8,619 nt of DNA, taken from an uncultured Bacteroidota bacterium. Lineage in GTDB: Bacteria; Bacteroidota; Bacteroidia; Chitinophagales; Chitinophagaceae. The stretch spans positions 1-8,619 of the forward strand of contig CAIVHI010000396.1 of the NCBI GenBank assembly GCA_903905685.1. Direction: 5' to 3'. The position numbers and the translations under genes are program-made. Below the pieces are notes generated by a model. The model searched no databases and was not told the DNA's origin. It saw only the letters and a list, made by a program, of their open reading frames with translations. Of this stretch, positions 1 through 5,527 are shown one piece after another (within the stretch, counting starts at the first letter, position 1; each line of letters opens with the position of its first letter).

Positions 1-192
1 TCTTACTCTCACTCTTACTCTCACTCTTACTCTTACTCCTACTCTCACTCTTACTCTTACTCTCACTCTCACTCTTACTCTCACTCTTACTCTTACCCTT
101 ACTCTTACCCTTACTCTTACCCTTACTCTTACCCTTACTCTTACCCTTACTCTTACCCTTACTCTTACCCTTACTCTTACTCTTACTCTTAC
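1..192. repeat. Hexanucleotide tandem array (consensus YCTYAC, 32 units)
   Basis: Thirty-two consecutive hexamers fill the left edge without any indel. Every unit is TCTTAC, TCTCAC, CCTTAC or (once) TCCTAC. The array has two halves. Units 1-16 (1-96) mix TCTTAC and TCTCAC irregularly, whereas positions 97-180 are seven perfect copies of the 12-mer CCTTACTCTTAC, followed by two more TCTTAC units. The plus strand has no G and only A as purine, so strand asymmetry is extreme. Frame 1 is open from base 1 to the TAA at 256-258 and would read as Ser-Tyr/Ser-His/Pro-Tyr repeats, but no start lies in the window and the sequence after the array does not look like protein, so I do not call a gene. The array may continue to the left of the window. 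Confidence 0.97.
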
Positions 193-368
193 ATGCCACC
201 CTTTCTCTTATCCAACAAGCCGTTTTGTCGTTCCAGCCCAAACAGCCCACCACACTAAGGGGCTTCTTTCGCTGCCCTCAAGCGCAGCGCTCACCGCTTC
301 TCCACCATCCTAACCACCCGCCCCCCGGTCTCCCTTCATACGGCAGGTCAAAAACGTTGATTCCATAT
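193..368. other. Non-genic sequence between tandem array and palindrome
   Basis: I see no recognisable gene, RNA or promoter here. The open frames crossing it give Pro/Arg-rich or low-complexity peptides with no family resemblance. The plus strand stays C-rich and G-poor up to about position 330, like the adjoining array, which suggests that it decays from or flanks the same low-complexity tract. Confidence 0.6.
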
Positions 369-425
369 TTACGATATTCGTTTGTAGGGGCGAACCCGGT
401 TCGCCCCTACAAACGAATATCGTAA
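369..425. repeat. 57-bp near-perfect palindrome (REP/MITE-like)
   Basis: The left arm 369-396 and right arm 398-425 are perfect 28-bp reverse complements around a single central C (397). The arms run from TTACGATATTCG outside to GTAGGGGCGAACC inside. The GTAGGGGCGAACC core resembles short palindromic repeats dispersed between genes in many bacteria, including Bacteroidota. Transcribed on either strand it would give a very stable hairpin, and a few central bases would have to stay unpaired. It encodes no transposase and I see no target-site duplication. Because it is a palindrome, the same peptide tail appears in open frames on both strands here, which marks those frames as spurious. Confidence 0.9.
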
Positions 426-671
426 GGTTGCAGCGTCCGCTTCGACCCACCAAACATCCGGCGCCTCGCAGGCAAAGCCGTTGCTCGTTCGAATGCACCC
501 CGGCAAATGCCGGACTATTCGTATGTCTGGGGATTTCCTTGAACCAGACACATTGTATGTGGACTCTTCCTGTTACTCTTGCCCTTTCTTTTATGCCATG
601 ATTGTGTCCGGCCGCACCATTACCCAATCTTACCACCACCAAGCGGCTTTCCAATCCCGTGGGGTTTTCGC
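426..671. other. Non-genic region upstream of fdhD
   Basis: This interval between the palindrome and the fdhD promoter holds no supported gene. The frame of fdhD stays open upstream to about 481, but the extra residues do not resemble FdhD and the normal FdhD length is reached with the start at 700. A short inverted repeat, CCGGCA-AA-TGCCGG, lies at 500-513. The minus-strand frame 654-310 runs through the palindrome and looks like repeat-derived sequence. The stretch 426-560 could be an extension of the dispersed repeat, which only a genome-wide comparison would show. Confidence 0.5.
500..513. repeat. Short inverted repeat CCGGCA-AA-TGCCGG
   Basis: Two 6-bp arms are separated by 2 bp (500-505 and 508-513). 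There is no T-tract after it on either strand and no gene end next to it, so a terminator role is not supported. It may be a small part of the repeat-rich region around the 57-bp palindrome. Confidence 0.5.
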
Positions 672-679
672 TACCTTAG
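648..679 (+). promoter_or_regulatory. Candidate fdhD promoter (Bacteroidota type)
   Basis: TACCTTAG at 672-679 matches the Bacteroidota -7 consensus TAnnTTTG with one mismatch, and a weak -33-like TTTC at 648-651 lies 20 bp before it. Transcription would begin around 684-687 and leave a short leader before the ATG at 700. The position supports 700 as the fdhD start. The -33 match is weak and this call rests mostly on position. Confidence 0.4.
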
Positions 680-699
680 CACAACCAATCTTAATTGCC

Positions 700-1530
700 A
701 TGCCAACCAACGTCAATTCTACAGCCGTCATCAGGGTTTCCGGTGGAATACGTACCGAGGTTCGGGATTTGTTGACTGCGGAGGAGCCATTGGAGATTCG
801 TGCCGTTTATGTAGACGGCGGCAAGTGGGTGCGTAAAAGCATCTCGGTAACCATGCGCACCCCCGGCAATGATGAAGATTTGGCCTTGGGTTTCCTGTTT
901 ACTGAGGGCTTAATACCGGGTATGGACGTTGTTGAAGGAGTGGAATCGGGCGCTGCCGGTAAGGAGAACTATGTTACCGTAACCTTCCACCCCGATTTTC
1001 AACCGGCCCTCAACACGGTGGAGCGGAACTTCTATACCACCTCTGCCTGCGGCATCTGCGGCAAGTCGAGTATAGATGCTGTGCGAACGGTTTGTCGGTT
1101 CCTCCCGGAGCCCGACCAATTAAAGATACCCGCCGATACGGTCATCAAACTTCCCGATTTATTGCGAGAACGGCAATCCGTCTTCCAAAAAACCGGAGGA
1201 TTGCATGCCTGCGGGCTGTTTGGGTTGGCAGGCGATTTCATAGCCATGAGTGAAGATGTGGGCCGGCACAACGCATTGGACAAGTTGATTGGCGGTGCAT
1301 TGCGGCGCGGCAACTTGCCTTTGCGCCAACAGGTGCTGATGTTGAGCGGGCGCATCAGCTTCGAATTGGTACAGAAGGCCGCCATGGCCGGTATCAAGCT
1401 GACTGCTGCCGTAGGCGCGCCATCAGGCTTGGCGGTAGAGCTCGCCGAGGAGCATGACATGACCGTCATCGGCTTTTTGCGGGGCGACCGTTTCAATATC
1501 TATACCGGCGCACAAAGAGTTGTAACTTAG
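700..1530 (+). CDS. fdhD: FdhD, formate dehydrogenase accessory sulfurtransferase
   Basis: FdhD moves sulfur from the cysteine desulfurase IscS to the molybdenum bis-PGD cofactor before it is inserted into formate dehydrogenase, and acts in the cytoplasm. With the start at 700 the protein has 276 residues, the usual family length; longer in-frame starts upstream add unrelated sequence. Family signatures are clear: TMRTPGNDEDLALGFL (51-66), the sulfur-carrying loop TSACGICGKSS with the two cysteines C117 and C120, TGGLHACGLF (165-174), SEDVGRHNALDK (184-195), LSGRISFELVQKA (215-227), GAPSGLAVELA (239-249) and GFLRGDRFNIY (258-268). The gene ends 4 bp before the next start, so the two are probably co-transcribed. 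No formate dehydrogenase or other molybdoenzyme gene lies in the window, so its client must be elsewhere. Confidence 0.96.
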   Translation: MPTNVNSTAVIRVSGGIRTEVRDLLTAEEPLEIRAVYVDGGKWVRKSISVTMRTPGNDEDLALGFLFTEGLIPGMDVVEGVESGAAGKENYVTVTFHPDFQPALNTVERNFYTTSACGICGKSSIDAVRTVCRFLPEPDQLKIPADTVIKLPDLLRERQSVFQKTGGLHACGLFGLAGDFIAMSEDVGRHNALDKLIGGALRRGNLPLRQQVLMLSGRISFELVQKAAMAGIKLTAAVGAPSGLAVELAEEHDMTVIGFLRGDRFNIYTGAQRVVT

Positions 1531-1534
1531 CCAC

Positions 1535-1903
1535 ATGAAACTGCGCATCAAGGGCAATACCATCCGTCTCCGCCTCACCAAACCCGAAGTGGAACAATTC
1601 CAAAAAAAGGGATACTTGGAGGAGGTGACCGATTTTGGCGCCCGGCAATTCACCTATGCAGTGAATCGGTTGAGGGATGCGGTGGAAATGACGGCCGACT
1701 TTGCGGACGGCATTCTCATCGTTCATGTTCCGGGAGATGCAGCCGACGAATGGTTCAATGACGACACCCGCGTGGGCATCGAAAGCACGACCGACCTCGA
1801 CGGCATACGCACCCTCTTCATAGCCGTCGAAAAAGACTTCAAATGCGTAGGGCGCGATGGCAATGCTGAAGAATATTACGAGAACCCAAAAGAGGGGTGC
1901 TGA
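1535..1903 (+). CDS. DUF7009-like small protein, partner of fdhD
   Basis: A 122-residue soluble protein without signal peptide or membrane segment. The N-terminus MKLRIKGNTIRLRLTKPEV, the central ILIVHVPGDAADEW (60-73) and the C-terminal LFIAVEKDFKCVGR (94-107) resemble from memory the small Bacteroidota family DUF7009, whose biochemical function is not known. The start lies 4 bp after the fdhD stop, which implies one transcript and perhaps translational coupling, so a role in molybdenum-cofactor or formate dehydrogenase maturation is a reasonable inference but not shown. The conserved C104 in the EKDFKC motif and the terminal C122 are its only cysteines. The gene converges on the next, minus-strand gene with 5 bp between stop codons and no visible terminator. 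Confidence 0.85.
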   Translation: MKLRIKGNTIRLRLTKPEVEQFQKKGYLEEVTDFGARQFTYAVNRLRDAVEMTADFADGILIVHVPGDAADEWFNDDTRVGIESTTDLDGIRTLFIAVEKDFKCVGRDGNAEEYYENPKEGC

Positions 1904-1908
1904 GGCAT

Positions 1909-2415
1909 TCAGTGTAACATAACATCGAACTCTCCATTCGTAGCGTGAACTACGTTACCCGTTTTGCATGCAGAGAAAAAGAATGTACCCGCTACAATGT
2001 TGCCATCATAATAGGTGATGTTCACCGTGCCTTGGAAAGCCCTGTAACTACTGAGGCCGGTATCGGAATAATAAGCCGAAAAGGCTCCTGCTGGGGTCGG
2101 GTAGGATGAGTCTACGGGATAGCTTCCCACACCGTGAAATTTGCCGCCAATGGACATCGAGCGTTCGTCCCAGGCAATCGCTTTGATATCCAGATTGCTG
2201 TCTGCATCCACATAGCACATGATGCCGTTATTGAAAAATCCCCCAAACTGTACCAACCCCTCGGTTGAAAAAGTGCCGCCGTTTACGGAGCACGCAAAAA
2301 TATTCTTGCCGGTGTGGCTGGGCGGCGGCAGGGCCGGCTGAGACCGCTTGGTGCAGGCGCCAAATGAAAACACCACCAGAAGCACCCCTACCGCATATTT
2401 TGATGACCAACTCAT
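1909..2415 (-). CDS. DUF6252-like secreted lipoprotein
   Basis: A 168-residue predicted lipoprotein. The hydrophobic segment 8-20 ends in a lipobox-like FSFGAC, with lipidated C21, and is followed by a Pro-rich linker. The mature part opens with LPPPSHTGKNIFACSVNGGTF and closes with GNIVAGTFFFSAC...VHATNGEFDVML, a beginning and end that resemble the Bacteroidota DUF6252 family of small beta-rich envelope lipoproteins. Two Cys pairs are possible (C42, C67, C150). Function is unknown. The start at 2415 is supported by the signal peptide and by a -7-like box only 7 bp upstream. The stop faces the DUF7009-like gene at 5 bp, so overlapping transcripts are likely. Confidence 0.82.
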   Translation of the reverse strand: MSWSSKYAVGVLLVVFSFGACTKRSQPALPPPSHTGKNIFACSVNGGTFSTEGLVQFGGFFNNGIMCYVDADSNLDIKAIAWDERSMSIGGKFHGVGSYPVDSSYPTPAGAFSAYYSDTGLSSYRAFQGTVNITYYDGNIVAGTFFFSACKTGNVVHATNGEFDVMLH

Positions 2416-2422
2416 AGAGACT

Positions 2423-2430
2423 CAAAGGTA
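2423..2430 (-). promoter_or_regulatory. -7 box (TACCTTTG) of the lipoprotein gene
   Basis: On the minus strand TACCTTTG matches the Bacteroidota -7 consensus TAnnTTTG exactly. It ends 7 bases before the ATG at 2415, so the transcript would have at most a few leader bases. No convincing -33 TTTG is found at the usual distance. The box belongs to a divergent promoter region shared with the gene at 2570. Confidence 0.55.
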
Positions 2431-2521
2431 GACGGTGCAAACGGCCTAACTTTTGACGAAAATCAATTTCCATCGCGAAGGCGTGCCTTGAAAATTTTTT
2501 TCGGCAAACAGCCAATTCCCC

Positions 2522-2529
2522 TAATTTTG
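2522..2529 (+). promoter_or_regulatory. -7 box (TAATTTTG) of the putative copper operon
   Basis: TAATTTTG fits TAnnTTTG exactly. A T-tract ending in TTTC (2495-2501) lies about 20 bp upstream in the place of a -33 element. The start of transcription would be near 2534 and the leader to the GTG at 2570 about 36 bases long. It is the only good promoter I see for the four genes from 2570 to 5387. Confidence 0.5.
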
Positions 2530-2569
2530 TAGAAGGTTTTACCAGCCGCCATCCGTCTAATCCGGACAA

Positions 2570-2956
2570 GTGAGAAGGACAGTAGCCATAGTGGCCTTGT
2601 TGGGCATTTTTCTACAGACATTCAGTCAGGCACTGATACTGGCGAAGTTTTATGCCAACCAAGACTACATTGCCAAAAACCTGTGCGAAAACCGGAACCG
2701 CCCCCAACTGCACTGTAACGGTAAGTGTTGCCTGAAAAAGAGGTTGGACAAGGAAAACGCCACCGGCACCACCTCCAATTCCAAGAGCGAAAAAGAAAGT
2801 CCGATAGTTGCGTTGTTCTTTACCGAGCCCGCATCATTCGACGTTTTGCCATCATTTGTTTCCCCAATACGCCAAAAATTTGCAGGCCGCACCGACAGGT
2901 GCCTTTGTCCTGCTTTGGGCGCCATCTTCCATCCACCGGGTATTGCAACGGTTTGA
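2570..2956 (+). CDS. Small membrane-anchored HCNGKC Cys-motif protein
   Basis: A 128-residue protein of a Bacteroidota family known to me only as uncharacterised. The N-terminus (about 3-26) is one hydrophobic segment, a signal anchor or uncleaved signal. Next comes YIAKNLCENRNRPQLHCNGK at 33-52, then CCLKK, giving clustered C39, H48, C49, C53 and C54, a likely metal site. A Lys/Ser-rich linker and a C-terminal DRCLC...AIFHPP end (C111, C113, H121) follow; the IFHPP ending is typical of relatives I recall. The start is GTG, because an in-frame TAA lies at 2558-2560 and no ATG intervenes. It heads a same-strand run of envelope proteins with copper features, so a role in sensing, holding or trafficking copper is inferred. 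No enzyme domain is visible. Confidence 0.83.
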   Translation: MRRTVAIVALLGIFLQTFSQALILAKFYANQDYIAKNLCENRNRPQLHCNGKCCLKKRLDKENATGTTSNSKSEKESPIVALFFTEPASFDVLPSFVSPIRQKFAGRTDRCLCPALGAIFHPPGIATV

Positions 2957-3034
2957 TCCGTAAATGTTGATTGGTCCATCCCGCCTGCATAGGCGTTGGT
3001 GAGCCGTATCCCTTCATTTTAAAACAACCGTTTT

Positions 3035-4135
3035 ATGCTTGCCAAATATTTTTGGCCGGTAGCTGTTGCAGTCCTTTTGGGCAATGCGGCAACTGCACTG
3101 GCGCAACAAGTAGATACCTCATTGCAACAATCGGGCTGCGCCGCAGGGTGTTGCTGTAGCTCGGGCATCTTCATGACACCCGCCGGCATCACCACCGAGC
3201 ACATCCATAAAAAGCACGAGTGGATGGTGTCCTACACCTTCATGAGTCAGACCTACGGCGGCAATATGGCCGGCGATTCGAAAGTGACGGACAATGCCTT
3301 GTTCAAGACCTATAGTGCAGCTCCGGGAACCATGCTGATGGATATGCACATGTTTATGCTGATGTATGGCCTCACCGACCGCCTCACGCTGATGGCCATG
3401 GCTGGTTTCGGCACGTGCGTCATGAACATGAATATGGACCCGGGTATGCCTATGCCCATGGGCATGAACATGCCCATGGGCACTATGCAGATGCAGATGA
3501 ATTCGGCGGGTATGACCGATACCCGAGTATCGGCATTGTACAATTTTTCAAAGAGGTCTTACCACCGGTTTATCGGGAGCTTGGGTATCAGTATCCCTAC
3601 CGGCACCGTCGAGGGCACCGGCACCACTATGCTGGGCGACAATACCCGCATGCCATATGGTATGCAGATGGGTTCGGGCTCGTTTGAAGTGTTGCCAGAG
3701 TTGACTTATGTGCACAACTACATGAAGTATTCCTATGGAGGCACCGTGGGTGGCGACATTAGGATGAACTACAATCCGGCGGGCTACAAATTGGGCAACT
3801 ACTACCATTTAGGCGTGTGGGCTTCCAGGAAAGTCGCTTCGTTCATAAGTGTTTCGTTGCGTGCCGACGCAGCCCATATGGGTACCATTTCAGGCTCAGA
3901 CGCCACGCAGTTGCCACTCGTGGAAGCCAAGAGCGACCCAACGGTATTTGCATCCAACTCTGGCGGCACCGTGGTGGGCACCTATATCGGAGCCAATTTC
4001 CAACTGTCCAAACCGACGTGGAGCAAATTCCGTTTGCTGGCGGAGTACGGGGTGCCTGTGTACCAAAACCTCGATGGCATTCAGCCCGCGCAGAAGGCCA
4101 TCATCAATGCAACATTGCAGTATTCTATTCATTAA
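3035..4135 (+). CDS. Outer-membrane beta-barrel with Cys cluster and alternating Met tract
   Basis: A 366-residue secreted protein. The signal peptide is residues 1-23 (cleavage expected at ALA-QQ). The mature N-terminus carries C35, C39, C40 and C41, then IFMTPAGITTEHIHKKHEWMVSY, which resembles a barrel family often labelled 'transporter' that begins with a GxMxxHxHxKGEW-type motif. The rest alternates short beta strands and ends in LQYSIH, as expected of an outer-membrane barrel. Residues 100-160 contain 21 methionines, almost all at every second position (for example MDMHMFMLMYG and MPMPMGMNMPMG). Alternate Met on beta strands would line one face, suited to Cu(I) or Ag(I). The start follows an A-rich leader, 78 bp after the preceding stop; the next gene starts 18 bp downstream. 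Copper transport or binding is inference; the barrel fold is more secure. Confidence 0.82.
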   Translation: MLAKYFWPVAVAVLLGNAATALAQQVDTSLQQSGCAAGCCCSSGIFMTPAGITTEHIHKKHEWMVSYTFMSQTYGGNMAGDSKVTDNALFKTYSAAPGTMLMDMHMFMLMYGLTDRLTLMAMAGFGTCVMNMNMDPGMPMPMGMNMPMGTMQMQMNSAGMTDTRVSALYNFSKRSYHRFIGSLGISIPTGTVEGTGTTMLGDNTRMPYGMQMGSGSFEVLPELTYVHNYMKYSYGGTVGGDIRMNYNPAGYKLGNYYHLGVWASRKVASFISVSLRADAAHMGTISGSDATQLPLVEAKSDPTVFASNSGGTVVGTYIGANFQLSKPTWSKFRLLAEYGVPVYQNLDGIQPAQKAIINATLQYSIH

Positions 4136-4153
4136 CCAAATCCAAAACCAACC

Positions 4154-5008
4154 ATGAACAAGATATTCAAATGCTACTTACTGCCCTTCGCGGTAGTAAG
4201 CCTGATTTTCACCAATCAATTTTCGGCATGTAAAAAACCATTGACTTCTACGTCCAACGATTCGGGCACGTTCTATTTCCACCTGCACACCAACATAGGG
4301 GATACCTCCATTGGTGGCAATACCGACGGTGCCGACAGCAATTCCACCGGGCCCGGCATGTCGGCCTGGTATTTCGATGGAGATACTGCGGGTCGCCGCA
4401 TTCAGCTCACAGTACCCCAGTTTTTTGTGTACAATGTGATGGCGGTAAAACAGGGGGGCGTAATGATTCCAATCAAGAATGCCTACCTATTGAAAGGGCT
4501 TGACAGTGAAGACTATATCGTGGGACGGGCTCCCGTGGGCACCTACATCGGCGTTACCTTCAACGTTGGGTTGGATGCCGCCACCAATGCCCTGCCGCCT
4601 ACCACCAATTTCACCACCGGTGGCAATGCATATCCCACCGAATCAACCATGTGGTACGGCTCTACAACGTTGGGTTACAAAGGCATGTATGTTGCAGGAA
4701 ACTATGACACCTCTGCAACCCATACGGGTGTCAACCCCATTCCCTTCTCGTTCTCGCTGCCGGTAAGCCTCACCAACAACTACCAGGTGCCCCTGCTCAT
4801 TCGCGGCAGCGGCAACTATGCATCGTTCAAGCCTTACTTCCTCACCTCGGGCGGCATACAGTATGTCCACATTTTGTGCGATTACGGCAAGCTTTTGAGC
4901 GTCATAAACCTGCGCACCAGCAACCAAACCGACGGCATGACCATCAATGTACCGATAGCCGATTCGCTCGCTGCCAATATTCCCAACATGTTCCGTTATG
5001 AGGAATAA
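4154..5008 (+). CDS. MbnP-like copper-binding lipoprotein
   Basis: A 284-residue predicted lipoprotein: signal peptide with lipobox-like QFSAC (C26), then a beta-rich domain of the MbnP type. Matching family features as I know them are FYFHLHTNIGD (40-50, with H43 and H45), RRIQLTVPQFFVYNVMAVKQGG (81-102), the GRAPVGTYIGVTFNVGLDAATN block (124-145), YPTESTMWYGSTTLGYKGMYVAGNYD (160-185, with W167) and a C-terminal PFSFSLPVSL...IRGS section. MbnP and its CorA relatives bind copper, and in characterised members a Trp is oxidised to kynurenine by the dihaem partner MbnH. Whether W167 plays that part cannot be told here. It is 18 bp from the barrel gene and overlaps the start of the next gene by 11 bp, so translation of the two is likely coupled. 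Confidence 0.85.
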   Translation: MNKIFKCYLLPFAVVSLIFTNQFSACKKPLTSTSNDSGTFYFHLHTNIGDTSIGGNTDGADSNSTGPGMSAWYFDGDTAGRRIQLTVPQFFVYNVMAVKQGGVMIPIKNAYLLKGLDSEDYIVGRAPVGTYIGVTFNVGLDAATNALPPTTNFTTGGNAYPTESTMWYGSTTLGYKGMYVAGNYDTSATHTGVNPIPFSFSLPVSLTNNYQVPLLIRGSGNYASFKPYFLTSGGIQYVHILCDYGKLLSVINLRTSNQTDGMTINVPIADSLAANIPNMFRYEE

Positions 5009-5387
5009 GCGCACACTTCATGAAATTGTTCTCGGGATAGTGCTTGTCTCGCGAACAATTTCATGTACCCATTCACGGTCTATATTGGTTACACCTACTG
5101 TCAGCTTTTCGCAAAGCATAGTGCCCATATTCACCTCGTCCTGCAACTATGGCACCGGCTGCCATGCGCAGGCCACCGGCGCCAACCTGAACATCTGCCT
5201 GGATACGCCGGGCGTATATGCCAACCTATTCTCCAAACAACTCATCAACACCGCAACCTCCCAAGCCAGCATGCTGTATGCGCAGGTGAGCAGCGGCGTT
5301 ATGCCCAAGGCCCCCTATCCGGCCATCACGGCCGCTCAACAGAATCTGATTTTGAACTGGATAAAGCAGGGCGCGAACAACAATTGA
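4998..5387 (+). CDS. Small lipoprotein cytochrome with C-x5-C-H haem site
   Basis: A 129-residue exported protein whose start lies inside the end of the MbnP-like gene. A short hydrophobic stretch (10-19) leads to a poor lipobox, RTISC (C23). The mature part FSQSIVPIFTSSCNYGTGCH (37-56) resembles the minimal cytochrome c / PSCyt1-like domain of Bacteroidota that begins SFxxxIxPIFxxxC...GCH. Here the haem-type motif is C49-x5-C55-H56, longer than CxxCH. VMPK (101-104) supplies a possible distal Met ligand and WIKQGANNN is the usual end. Overlap and order suggest that it is the redox partner of the MbnP-like protein. The signal sequence is odd: an Arg sits next to the cleavage region and the coding DNA folds as a 16-bp hairpin. 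Covalent haem binding is plausible but not certain with this spacing. Confidence 0.78.
   Translation: MRNKRTLHEIVLGIVLVSRTISCTHSRSILVTPTVSFSQSIVPIFTSSCNYGTGCHAQATGANLNICLDTPGVYANLFSKQLINTATSQASMLYAQVSSGVMPKAPYPAITAAQQNLILNWIKQGANNN
5019..5065 (+). repeat. Inverted repeat within the start of the cytochrome gene
   Basis: Arms CATGAAATTGTTCTCG (5019-5034) and CGCGAACAATTTCATG (5050-5065) are complementary at 15 of 16 positions, with 13 consecutive outer pairs and a 15-base loop. The hairpin covers codons 8-23, the signal-peptide region, just after the overlap with the upstream gene. Confidence 0.85.
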
Positions 5388-5399
5388 GAATAGGGCGAA

Positions 5400-5440
5400 G
5401 GCCAAGGAGCCCTGCTTGAAATGGCGTGGCGCGCTTGGCC
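5400..5440 (+). terminator. Possible hairpin terminator of the putative copper operon
   Basis: GGCCAAG (5400-5406) pairs with CTTGGCC (5434-5440) around a 27-base loop that holds a minor GCC/GGC pairing. It starts 12 bases after the cytochrome stop. No T-tract follows, so a classical intrinsic terminator is not demonstrated. Confidence 0.3.
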
Positions 5441-5492
5441 CCAAAAACTGATGCACTCGTTTCATGAAGCCGTTGCGGCAGGTATCGGCTGC

Positions 5493-5527
5493 GCCAAACC
5501 GGCCGGCCTTTTTCTGCCGGTTTTGGC
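5493..5527. terminator. Hairpin preceding the DUF5606 promoter
   Basis: GCCAAACCGGC (5493-5503) pairs with GCCGGTTTTGGC (5516-5527), leaving one bulged base and a 12-base loop containing CTTTTT. It ends 1 base before the -7 box of the next gene, so its right arm lies within that promoter. It could terminate transcription of the preceding operon or serve as a regulatory structure. Confidence 0.35.

Noticed and set aside
1..192. CRISPR array
   Set aside because: The units are 6 bp with no spacers.
1..258. Open frame of Ser-Tyr/Pro-Tyr dipeptides across the tandem array
   Set aside because: No start in the window and no recognisable protein after the array; a 6-bp repeat keeps some frame open automatically. 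Kept only as a possibility in the repeat finding.
483..500. GTTCGAAT stretch resembling a tRNA T-loop
   Set aside because: No acceptor or anticodon stem can be drawn around it.
310..654. Minus-strand open frame of 114 codons upstream of fdhD
   Set aside because: It runs through the 57-bp palindrome and ends in low-complexity sequence; no family resemblance, no start context, and the same peptide tail arises on the other strand from the palindrome.
481..699. N-terminal extension of fdhD to an upstream start
   Set aside because: The added 73 residues are unlike FdhD, and the protein has normal length from 700, where a promoter-like box also fits.
2982..2995. CGCCT-GCAT-AGGCG hairpin between the HCNGKC gene and the barrel gene
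   Set aside because: Only 5 bp of stem and no T-tract; too weak to call a terminator or riboswitch.
3021..3034. AAAAC-AACC-GTTTT stem directly before the barrel ATG
   Set aside because: A 5-bp AT-rich stem is not stable enough to claim translational control; the A-rich leader is normal for Bacteroidota.
3817..4233. Alternative-frame open frame of 138 codons over the barrel gene end
   Set aside because: It overlaps two well-supported genes and has the composition of a shadow frame.
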